Below are positions 34,602-41,903 of a stretch of 64,000 nucleotides of DNA, piece after piece. The translations under genes and the position numbers were made by a program. The notes under the pieces are model-generated. The model was not told the origin of the DNA. It worked only from the letters and a program-made list of their open reading frames with translations, and ran no database searches. How positions within the stretch are numbered: the stretch's first letter is position 1; the number at the start of each line of letters is the position of its first letter. This DNA comes from Candidatus Propionivibrio dominans (GTDB lineage: Bacteria > Pseudomonadota > Gammaproteobacteria > Burkholderiales > Rhodocyclaceae), in NCBI GenBank assembly GCA_016709335.1, contig JADJNC010000013.1, positions 53,553-117,552 on the forward strand. The letters run 5' to 3'.

Positions 34602-34767
34602 ATCGGGAAACACCGGAAAGGAAGGATTTTCCGGCCATTGACAACGCGTCACGCACCACATCAGTGCAGAAGCGCACCAAACGAGACTGAATTCAGCAAA
34701 GGAGAATTCGATTGATCGCCAGCGCCTGCTCCGCGATCAAGGCCTCATCCGCACCCTTTGTGCCAGT

Positions 34768-35691
34768 TCAGGGCGCGATCTGAAGCTGCTCAGGGTCAAG
34801 CAGCAGGAAGCGGGCAAAACGGGCTTCTTCCCGGCTGCCATCGTCATTGACCATGACGATGCGCTGCCGCCCGTCTATCAAGGCCGGACTGATGCCTTCG
34901 GCGCGGGCGAAACCCGGCAGTCCGGGAACGCTGACCGCCCGTGCCGGCGCACCGGGTTGCCCGCTCCAGAACCAGAGATGGAATTGAACCGCCTCGCGCG
35001 CGACCGGGCCAGCGATGACCAGGTAGCCGTCGAGACAGGCGAACCAGGCCATGCCGCGTATCCCGTTGCCGCCAAGATCGAGCGTGAGCAGCGTACCGGA
35101 AATTCGCGGCGGCTGGTCAGCGTCGAACATTTCAGCGAGGTTCTCAACGCAAGCGATGATCGCCCGATGGTCGAGCAGCGGACTGCGCAAGCCGATCAGC
35201 AGACGCTGCGGGTCGGGGCTGATTTCCAGCGCCTCGATATTCAGCCCGCCACCGGTCTTGACCTCCCGTATTTCGGCAGCGGCGGCCAGAACCGGGTGCA
35301 TCGCCAGCAAAGCCTGCTTCAGCCCGGTAACCACTTTGGCTGCCTGCACGCGCTCACCTTCGATGCGGAAACGAACCAGCTTGTCCCGGGATTTCTTCTG
35401 CTCACCGTCGCCCGCGCGCGAATGCGAGGTGATGGCGTAGATATTCCCCGTCCGATCAGCCGCCATCCCCTCAAGATCGTCCAGCTTCCCGAACGAATCG
35501 CCGCCTTCGAGCAAGTCCGGTGTCAGCGCCGTGCTGCTGACGCTCCCGTCGGGGTGGATCGAAACCAGGCTTAACGGACGCTGCTTTTCATCTTCGACGA
35601 CCAGAAAGCGCCCGTCGGCAAGCTGCTGGATGGCCGAGGGCTCATAGAGACCGGTCAGGGGCTGGAAGACGGGAATGGTGTTCAGCGTCAT
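34768..35691 (-). CDS. DUF3616-type beta-propeller-like protein
   Basis: Protein of 307 aa with repeated beta-strand patterns, for example FLVVEDEKQRPLSLV, KLDDLEGMAADRTGNIYAITSHSR and GGLNIEALEISPDPQRLLIGLRSPL, as in DUF3616 proteins. The motif D-LEG-AADR is typical. No signal peptide is seen. The ATG at 35691 is preferred; a GTG at 35748 would add 19 unconserved residues and overlap vapC. Function unknown, perhaps a sugar-phosphate or phosphodiester-related propeller. It has no clear link to its neighbours. Confidence 0.78.
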   Translation of the reverse strand: MTLNTIPVFQPLTGLYEPSAIQQLADGRFLVVEDEKQRPLSLVSIHPDGSVSSTALTPDLLEGGDSFGKLDDLEGMAADRTGNIYAITSHSRAGDGEQKKSRDKLVRFRIEGERVQAAKVVTGLKQALLAMHPVLAAAAEIREVKTGGGLNIEALEISPDPQRLLIGLRSPLLDHRAIIACVENLAEMFDADQPPRISGTLLTLDLGGNGIRGMAWFACLDGYLVIAGPVAREAVQFHLWFWSGQPGAPARAVSVPGLPGFARAEGISPALIDGRQRIVMVNDDGSREEARFARFLLLDPEQLQIAP

Positions 35692-35728
35692 GAGGGTCAA
35701 TAACTCCTGTGGCAAACCATTTGGAGAA

Positions 35729-36127
35729 TCATACGCACCAATTTTCACTAATCAGACCAGGGTATTTGGCAAAGTCCCTGATGTTATTGGTAACCAGCGT
35801 TACGTTGAGCGACACTGCATGTGCGGCAATCAGTTTATCGAGATGGTCTTTCTTGCGCTTGAGAGTCGCCAGTCTGATCGGGCCATAGGAAACGCCAGCC
35901 GCCTGATCGAACGGGGCAACCGGGATGTCTTCGATCAGCCGGGACAAATTTATCCGCTCACGTTCAGGATTGGCTGACACGGCAACGCCGAATTCCAGTT
36001 CGGCGTACGTGATCGCCGAGATCAGCACATCGCCGACGTAGCATTGCGCAAAGCGACGAGCTACCGCCTCAGGCTGGTTCTTCATCAGATAGATGCACAT
36101 GTTGGTGTCGAGCATGTAACGCGACAT
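35729..36127 (-). CDS. vapC: VapC-type PIN-domain ribonuclease toxin
   Basis: PIN-domain toxin of 132 aa. The acidic metal site is visible: Asp in YMLDTNMCIYL, Glu in ITYAELEFGV, Asp near LDKLIAAHA and Asp in VTNNIRDFAKYPGL. VapC enzymes cut tRNA or rRNA. It follows vapB by two bases, the standard antitoxin-toxin order. Confidence 0.92.
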   Translation of the reverse strand: MSRYMLDTNMCIYLMKNQPEAVARRFAQCYVGDVLISAITYAELEFGVAVSANPERERINLSRLIEDIPVAPFDQAAGVSYGPIRLATLKRKKDHLDKLIAAHAVSLNVTLVTNNIRDFAKYPGLISENWCV

Positions 36128-36129
36128 GG

Positions 36130-36366
36130 TTACAGCGCATCCCTATCGGCCTGCGCCTGGTCACCACGCCCATCCGCCATGAAATCAGGGGAGAACCGGG
36201 CAAACTTGGTCAAGACGCCAGACAAGGAGCGGCGAGCCGGTCGAATGCGCAGTTCGTTGCCCACGCGCTCGATTTCCAGATCGATGTCGGTGCGTTCGAA
36301 AGCCAGATCAACAGGGATACGGACGGCCTGCGAATTGCCATTTTTAAAAGCTCTGGTGGTGTGCAT
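36130..36366 (-). CDS. vapB: VapB-type AbrB-fold antitoxin
   Basis: Antitoxin of 78 aa with an N-terminal swapped-hairpin DNA-binding fold: TTRAFKNGNSQAVRIP is the usual start of this VapB group. The C-terminal part would wrap the VapC active site. The ATG at 36366 is chosen because GGAG lies six bases upstream; an ATG four codons earlier is possible. Autoregulation is likely through the repeats at 36384-36445. Confidence 0.9.
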   Translation of the reverse strand: MHTTRAFKNGNSQAVRIPVDLAFERTDIDLEIERVGNELRIRPARRSLSGVLTKFARFSPDFMADGRGDQAQADRDAL

Positions 36367-36383
36367 TACTTGCTCCAATAAAG

Positions 36384-36445
36384 GATGTACATTGGATGTA
36401 CTTTAGCCGAGCGGCTTAAAAAACGCAAATACACGGATGTACATT
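36384..36445. promoter_or_regulatory. Candidate VapBC operator repeats
   Basis: GGATGTACATT occurs at 36384-36394 and again at 36435-36445. The first copy forms the palindrome GTACAT-TGG-ATGTAC (36387-36401), and the second begins a similar one (GTACATTCAATGTGA). Paired palindromes just upstream of vapB are typical for cooperative VapBC binding. Confidence 0.65.
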
Positions 36446-36708
36446 CAATGTGAATGATCCAGGCTCAAATGGTACGGCTTAAAGCCAATGACATCGGTAG
36501 CCTTATCGCCACCGTTCAGCAGAGCACTTCACACCAGCGAAAGCGAGCGAAGGAAATGCTTGGCCCGGTGTCCAGAATGGCGAACCGATGCTGGGCCACG
36601 ATCTGCACTTCATGCCCGGATACAGGAATGGAATGACGCTATACAATTCGGGCATCGAAGCGATGACTATCGTGTTCATCGCACTACCCACGACGCCAAG
36701 GAATAGCC
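36446..36708. other. Intergenic region between vapBC and the TerB-like gene
   Basis: This stretch holds only short, unconserved open frames in several phases. It may be the remnant of a small gene. No promoter is confidently seen for the TerB-like gene. Confidence 0.45.
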
Positions 36709-37191
36709 ATGATTGCCGGCATCAAAGAATTCTTCACGCAGCTCATCGAACCTGGAGCAAGACAAAGCGAGTCTGACAGGGGAAAAGCGCTACAGATCGC
36801 GACGGCCGCCCTGCTGCTGGAAATGATGCGCATGGACGAGCGCATTGCTATTGAAGAGCGCAACTCGATCGTCGCGACCTTGGGTCAGCAGTTCAGCCTC
36901 GATTCCGAACAATTGGCCACATTGCTCGATCTTGCTGAACAGGAGGCTCGTCAAGCCTCGGGCTACTACCAGTTCACTTCCCTGATCAACAAGACCTGCA
37001 CCGCCGATCAGAAAATCCGCATCATCGAAAACATGTGGCAGGTGGCAATGGCCGACGGGCATCTTGATGCACACGAACTGCATCTGATGCGCAAGATCGC
37101 CGACCTGCTGTATGTCGGTCATGCAGACTATGTCGCCGCCAAACAGAGTGCACGTCAAAAGACCGCTCTCCCGGCGACCACAGGACAATGA
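36709..37191 (+). CDS. TerB-family tellurite-resistance-like protein
   Basis: Helical cytosolic protein of 160 aa. The TerB domain (about 25-145) shows ALLLEMMRMDERIAIEERNSI and the duplicated pattern MADGHLDAHELHLMRKIADLL, the metal-binding acidic motif of the family. Stand-alone TerB proteins are widespread and rarely linked to tellurite; a stress or envelope role is usually assumed. It is followed by a DUF2721 membrane protein 60 bases downstream. Confidence 0.85.
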   Translation: MIAGIKEFFTQLIEPGARQSESDRGKALQIATAALLLEMMRMDERIAIEERNSIVATLGQQFSLDSEQLATLLDLAEQEARQASGYYQFTSLINKTCTADQKIRIIENMWQVAMADGHLDAHELHLMRKIADLLYVGHADYVAAKQSARQKTALPATTGQ

Positions 37192-37199
37192 GGCTAAAC

Positions 37200-37229
37200 C
37201 GTCCTCTGTCCTCTGTCCTCCGTCCTCCG
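37200..37229. repeat. cctctgt/cctccgt tandem repeat
   Basis: Four 7-base units of gtcctct/gtcctcc lie between the TerB-like gene and the DUF2721 gene. They look like a simple low-complexity repeat. No regulatory role is evident. Confidence 0.55.
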
Positions 37230-37250
37230 ACCACCGCACGAGGTACTCTC

Positions 37251-37724
37251 ATGATCGAGCTTCAGACCCAGATCACTTCAGTAGCACAAGTCATTCAGCT
37301 TGCCGTGGCGCCGGTGTTCCTGCTCGCCGGCGTGGGCTCCACGCTGGCGGTGCTTACCAACCGCCTGGCCCGAATCATCGACCGCTTCCATTTCCTGGAG
37401 ACGGTTTCCCTGGAGGGGGCATCGCCCGCCGAACGAGCAAAGGATCTGGCAAACAGGATCTCGCTATCGAGGCGGGCGAAACTCATCCACTGGTCAATCA
37501 CACTGTGCACGATCTGCAACCTGCTGGTTTGCCTGGTCGTCGCTTCACTTTTCATCGGATCGGAACTGCGCATCGACCTATCGAGCACGATCGCCGCGTT
37601 CTTCGTCGCCGCCATGTTCTGCCTGATCGCCGGGTTGGCCTGCTTCCTGAGAGAAATTGCGCTTGGCACAAGCGTCATCGAGGGCCTTTACTCATCGACC
37701 GCTGCAACAAGAGCGAAGTTATAG
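37251..37724 (+). CDS. DUF2721 inner-membrane protein
   Basis: Small membrane protein of 157 aa with three hydrophobic segments (about 14-34, 83-105 and 112-135). Family features include AVAPVFLLAGVGSTLAVLTN and the basic stretch NRLARIIDR. The ATG at 37251 gives the usual N-terminus. A longer frame from 37188 reads through the tandem repeat and is not supported. Function unknown. Confidence 0.85.
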   Translation: MIELQTQITSVAQVIQLAVAPVFLLAGVGSTLAVLTNRLARIIDRFHFLETVSLEGASPAERAKDLANRISLSRRAKLIHWSITLCTICNLLVCLVVASLFIGSELRIDLSSTIAAFFVAAMFCLIAGLACFLREIALGTSVIEGLYSSTAATRAKL

Positions 37725-38069
37725 CAGCCTGTCAGTCTTGATGGGGTGCAGCTTGCCAACGGGCGGAGGGTACGTGTTCGTGGTCGACGCTGCGAACCCG
37801 TCGGTTCCACCGACTTGCTGATCAAGTCACCTGAGCAAACGGAACTAATCTGCAAATAACCTGTCGCTTGTAAAGGAATTACTCCTTTTATTGCTTGACA
37901 TGGGGAGCCACGCTGTAAAACCCTCAAACCGGGTTGCTTGACCGGAAATCGCTGAGGGCAACTACGTGCAAGCTTGCCTTTTGATCATGTCGGGTAACCC
38001 CAAGGCTCTGCTTCCTGCGCTCGACGGCGAGCATAATTGCGTTTTTCTATCATCTTTGGAGGATGAATC
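37725..38069. other. Leader region of the candidate RiPP operon
   Basis: These 345 bases hold no gene. A perfect -35 hexamer TTGACA lies at 37895-37900. The best -10 (TAAAAC, 37916-37921) is only 15 bases away, so the promoter is weakly supported. Just upstream, AAAGGA (37872-37877) and TCCTTT (37883-37888) form a short inverted repeat that could be an operator. Confidence 0.4.
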
Positions 38070-38507
38070 ATGGCTACTGACAAACTTGCCAATACGGCTG
38101 CACTATCTGCGGAAAAGCTGCGCGCGGTAATCGACAGGGCGCTGGACGATGCCGATTATGCCGAAAGACTTTTCACCGACCCGGCGGCGATCGCCCGGGA
38201 GAACGGCCTGTCGGCCGATGAGGAACTGGTTGTGAAGCAGATGAACCGCGAGCAATTCTCCAAGGCGCGGATCGACGCCGCGAGCATTACCGGCGAACTC
38301 TCCGAAGCCGATCTGACGGCAGTGACGGGTGGCATCATCGCGGTTGCACCGCAACGAGTGAGCACGAACATGATCCTCGGTCGCAGCATCTCGGGTGCAA
38401 CCGGCGCCTCGTTCAGTACGCTGACAGCAGCCGGTTGCGAATGCTGCGCCTGGAAAGGCGCTATCAGCGCCGGTGGCATGGTTAGCAATCCGGGCCCGGG
38501 CTTTTAG
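38070..38507 (+). CDS. Candidate RiPP precursor with a double-glycine leader
   Basis: Small protein of 145 aa in two halves. The first (about 1-89) is a charged helical leader resembling Nif11/NHLP-type leaders, with RALDDADYAERLFTDPAAI and ENGLSADEELV, ending in ELSEADLTAVTGG, a double-Gly cleavage site. The second half is Gly/Ser/Thr-rich and almost uncharged, with a Cys cluster GCECC and a Pro-Gly tail, as expected for a core peptide. A strong GGAGG lies seven bases before ATG. No radical SAM, YcaO, LanM or peptidase-ABC gene is adjacent; the following gene is a ferritin-like protein. The identity as a RiPP is inference from architecture. Confidence 0.72.
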   Translation: MATDKLANTAALSAEKLRAVIDRALDDADYAERLFTDPAAIARENGLSADEELVVKQMNREQFSKARIDAASITGELSEADLTAVTGGIIAVAPQRVSTNMILGRSISGATGASFSTLTAAGCECCAWKGAISAGGMVSNPGPGF

Positions 38508-38559
38508 AGGTGTTTGCGCCCTGCATCAGCCTGGCGAACGTGATTTAGCGGGGCGTAAA

Positions 38560-39936
38560 TTGAGCAGCAGCATTACGTGGACGGTTCGCCAGGCATCAAG
38601 TGCACTCAACGAGATCACCTACCTTGAGCGCGCTGTGGCCCATGTGCTGGCGGGCTGGCTGCCAAAACTTCCGGAAATGACCGTCAAGTTGGCATTGGGA
38701 CAGCAACAGTACGAGATGCTTGACCGTGCCACGCAGTTGCGCTCCCGCCTTTCGGGATTATTGCGGGCGGAAGGGATCGAACTTCCGATCAAGTGTGGAT
38801 GGCGTGAGCTGGTCAAACATCTCGATGCCAGTCCCGATCCGGGTGCTCTGTTTGCCGGCCTTTACGGCTTTCTCTGGCCGCGCTTGCTCGAACTCGTTCA
38901 GCGCTATCTTGCCTCTGCAGATCCCGTCGGCGATCAACCCTCGCTTCGACTCGTGACCGGCCTCGCCAGCGAAGTCGAAACGCAGTTGAGCTGGGGTCAA
39001 TCGGCGCTGCGGGCCACGCCGTCGAGAGAGAAATCCTATGCATTTCTGGAACAGCTTGAGGCCTTGTGGACAGCCCGCGACTCGGGCGCGGATCTTGCGC
39101 CTGCCGACTGGCTGTGGAGCCCACTCGATCGAGTTCCCCTGGCGGCACGTCCGGCGGGCCTTGAGCATTGCAAGCGCGGATCGCTCGGCCTGCTCGCGGT
39201 CGACAGCATCAGGGAAGCGCGAGACGTTGGCATTTTCCTGCATTCGGATCTCGACGAAGAGTTCACGACACTCGAGCTGATGGGGCGTAACAGCTATGAA
39301 CACCCCGATATGCCCTGGCAGTTTCACCTCGATATGGCACGGCAGGTGGCTGATGAAGCCAGGCATGCCCAGTTGATGCTGCAACTCCTCGAGGCGCGCG
39401 GCTTTGGCTACGGCGATTTCCCGATCAGCACGGGCACCTACGATGGCTTGTATCAGTTCGAACCTTGCCCGCCCGGAAGTCGCAAGGAACTGCTCTGGCG
39501 AATGCTCATCCGCCAGACCTTCATGGAAGGACTCGCGCTCGACAGCCTCGCCCGCGACATCAGGCGTCGCACCGAAGCCGGTCACCACGACATTGCCCGG
39601 GCACTCGATTACATCCTGCGCGATGAGGTCTTTCATGCCGGATCGGGCCTGCGCTGGTCGGCGTATCTGCTCGACGGCGACCGCCGCGCAGTACTGCAGG
39701 AGCGCTACGAATCGCTCACCTTCTATACCACCAAGGCGGAAGCCTGGCGAGCAAGCTTCGTCGAGACTCACGTCGAAGAGGCGATGGCCGAACTGATGAT
39801 GATCGAAGAGGGCAAACGTCGTCGTGGCGGCAAACTCCCCGATCGGCCACTGAATCGGCTCGGCCGTCAGCAGGCCGGATTCAACGATGACGACATTCTG
39901 CAGGTGCTGTCCTGGGGATACGCCAGCGAACCCTGA
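38560..39936 (+). CDS. Ferritin-like (DUF455-type) protein beside the RiPP precursor
   Basis: Protein of 458 aa. The C-terminal half (about 225-400) has the four-helix di-metal pattern: Glu in TTLELMGRN, ExxH in ADEARHAQLM, Glu in TFMEGLALDSL and ExxH in LRDEVFHAGSG, with the DUF455 marker YGDFP. The N-terminal half is helical, with a block (YLERAVAHVLAGWLPKLPE) seen in related ferritin-like proteins. DUF455 proteins are usually nearer 280 aa, so this is an enlarged form. The start is uncertain: TTG at 38560 is the first one after the precursor stop. It could oxidise the peptide or store or sense iron. Confidence 0.75.
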   Translation: MSSSITWTVRQASSALNEITYLERAVAHVLAGWLPKLPEMTVKLALGQQQYEMLDRATQLRSRLSGLLRAEGIELPIKCGWRELVKHLDASPDPGALFAGLYGFLWPRLLELVQRYLASADPVGDQPSLRLVTGLASEVETQLSWGQSALRATPSREKSYAFLEQLEALWTARDSGADLAPADWLWSPLDRVPLAARPAGLEHCKRGSLGLLAVDSIREARDVGIFLHSDLDEEFTTLELMGRNSYEHPDMPWQFHLDMARQVADEARHAQLMLQLLEARGFGYGDFPISTGTYDGLYQFEPCPPGSRKELLWRMLIRQTFMEGLALDSLARDIRRRTEAGHHDIARALDYILRDEVFHAGSGLRWSAYLLDGDRRAVLQERYESLTFYTTKAEAWRASFVETHVEEAMAELMMIEEGKRRRGGKLPDRPLNRLGRQQAGFNDDDILQVLSWGYASEP

Positions 39937-39942
39937 GGGTCG

Positions 39943-40821
39943 CTAGCGCCCGATCAACGCCAGCCCGCGCCGATGAACTGGCCGCTCCAGCGCATCCGCA
40001 GCGATCCGTGGCGGCTCCCCAGCCTCGACTTGCGTACGCAGCAGAATCCTCCGCGCATTCGATGCAAAGGCCTCGCGACGATGCAGAAGGCAGCGGTTGT
40101 CCCACACCACCAGATCACCGACCCGCCACCGGTGGCGCCAGACGAACTCCGGCTGGGTGGCATGCAGCCAAAGGAACTCAAGCAGGATATCGGACTCGTG
40201 CCGCGGCAATTCATTGATGCAGGTGTTGAATCGGGAACCGAGAAAGAGCGCGTTGCAGCCGGTATCCGGATGGGTACAAACGAGCGGATGACTGGCGCCG
40301 GTCCCCGACTCCGCACTGTCCGGACTTACCTCATGCTTCAGCGTCAGGCCAGCCAGCTTGCGCTTCAGCGCTTTGGGAAGCGTGTCGTAAGCAACATACA
40401 TGTTGCTGAAAGAGGTATCGCCGCCGCTGGGGGGGATTACAATTGCATGGAGCAGACTTGCTGCCGGCGGCTTTGAAAAGCTGACCATGTCCGAATGCCA
40501 GACGATCTCGCCATGGCCCTGGATGCCAATCGGCAAGCCATCGACATGGACGTTCGAAACGACGTGAAGCTCGTTGTGGCTGTCGGCCGCTGCTGCCGAC
40601 TTGAGCGGCCCGAATCGCCTGCCGAACTCCAGGAACTGGGCGTCACTCAGAGTTTGATCACGAAACAGCAGGACAAGATTATCCAGCCACGCCTGCCGGA
40701 TCTCGCCAAAAATCGTATCGTCGATGCTCTGAAGCCTGCCGCATCGCACCTCGGCGCCCAGCGCCGCTTCTGCCGGAATTATTGCAATTGGCCGAATCGA
40801 TTCACGGCTGAACTGCGTCAT
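39943..40821 (-). CDS. TauD/TfdA-family Fe(II)/2-oxoglutarate dioxygenase
   Basis: Dioxygenase of 292 aa. The iron site is the His-x-Asp of EIVWHSDMVSF (about residues 107-109) plus a distal His in WDNRCLLHRREAF, and the Arg of RRILLRTQV is placed to bind 2-oxoglutarate. Family members release sulfite from taurine, open ether herbicides or hydroxylate natural products. The substrate is unknown here. It is convergent with the ferritin-like gene, only 6 bases apart, so it is not co-transcribed with the RiPP precursor. Confidence 0.9.
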   Translation of the reverse strand: MTQFSRESIRPIAIIPAEAALGAEVRCGRLQSIDDTIFGEIRQAWLDNLVLLFRDQTLSDAQFLEFGRRFGPLKSAAAADSHNELHVVSNVHVDGLPIGIQGHGEIVWHSDMVSFSKPPAASLLHAIVIPPSGGDTSFSNMYVAYDTLPKALKRKLAGLTLKHEVSPDSAESGTGASHPLVCTHPDTGCNALFLGSRFNTCINELPRHESDILLEFLWLHATQPEFVWRHRWRVGDLVVWDNRCLLHRREAFASNARRILLRTQVEAGEPPRIAADALERPVHRRGLALIGR

Positions 40822-40930
40822 CGGATTTCCTCACGTCAATGGCAAACCGAAATTTCTGGACGTCGCCACGGGGTTCAGTCACAAGCACCGCCACGGATCA
40901 TGCAACCCGGCACCTGACCGCGTTTGCCCG

Positions 40931-41896
40931 CTATTGGCCAGGACTCGTCAAGATTTCACTTTCGCATGGTGTCACAGTCACTGCGACTTCGAGTTCATGC
41001 TCGTCGCCGCCAAGGATCACACCGCGTAGCGGCGACACATCGCCGAAATCGCGCCCCCAGGCCAGCGTGATGTGTTGCGTGTCGGGCAGCAGGTTGTTGG
41101 TCGGGTCAAAATCGACCCAGGTGCCGCCCACTTCACTTGGGCAATAGACCGAAACCCAGGCGTGCGAGGCATCGGCGCCAATCAGGCGTGCCTGCCCTGG
41201 GGGTGGCTTGGTCAGCAGGTAGCCACTGACATAACGTGCAGACAAGCCAACCGAGCGCAGGCAGGACAGCATCAGGTGCGCGAAATCCTGACAAACGCCG
41301 CGCTTGTCTTCCAGTATCTTGAGCACCGGCGTGGCCACCGTCGTCGCCTCGGGATCGAACTCGAATTCGTTATAGATGCGGTTCATCAGCGCCTGGACGG
41401 CTTCGAGCAGCGGGCGCGACGGCGTAAAGCAGGGCCTGGCGTAAGCGGAAAAATCGTGTTTGACGCGGACGTAAGGCGATTCAAACTGGAAGCAATTGAC
41501 GTCCAGCAATACCGGCGTGGCGCCATAAGCCAGAGCGTCACGTACCTGTTCCCAGGGCGGAGAACTTGCCAGCGAATCAGCCAGCGAATTTTCCGGTGAA
41601 CCGGCCAGCCCCCCGACCGGCCAGTGCGCTCGTACTTCGATGGTGCTCTCGGCATGCACGGTCAGGTGGCTGTGTGGTGCCTCGATGGCGAACTGCCGGA
41701 CCGGATTGCCAAAAGGGTCGCAGCGCAAGCGTGAGAAGCCTGGCTCGGGGTCGATAAGGATCTGGTGCGCGATGCTGCTTTGCCAGGGGCAATCGCGCGG
41801 CGTCAGGTGCAGATGCTGGCGCGACAAGGAGACCGGGCTTTCGTAGCTGTAGCTCGTTTCGTGTACGACGTGGTAAAGGACGGAAGAAGCATTCAT
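40931..41896 (-). CDS. Transglutaminase-like cysteine peptidase (COG1305)
   Basis: Protein of 321 aa with an N-terminal beta domain (HETSYSYESPVSLSRQHLHL), then the papain-like transglutaminase core. The triad is visible: Cys in KRGVCQDFAHLML, His in DASHAWVSVY and Asp in WVDFDPTNN. Bacterial members probably act as proteases or amidases rather than crosslinkers. The ATG at 41896 lies seven bases after the stop of the fused ATP-grasp gene, so the two are one operon. Earlier starts lie within that gene. Confidence 0.9.
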   Translation of the reverse strand: MNASSVLYHVVHETSYSYESPVSLSRQHLHLTPRDCPWQSSIAHQILIDPEPGFSRLRCDPFGNPVRQFAIEAPHSHLTVHAESTIEVRAHWPVGGLAGSPENSLADSLASSPPWEQVRDALAYGATPVLLDVNCFQFESPYVRVKHDFSAYARPCFTPSRPLLEAVQALMNRIYNEFEFDPEATTVATPVLKILEDKRGVCQDFAHLMLSCLRSVGLSARYVSGYLLTKPPPGQARLIGADASHAWVSVYCPSEVGGTWVDFDPTNNLLPDTQHITLAWGRDFGDVSPLRGVILGGDEHELEVAVTVTPCESEILTSPGQ

Positions 41897-41903
41897 TGCT
41901 AAC

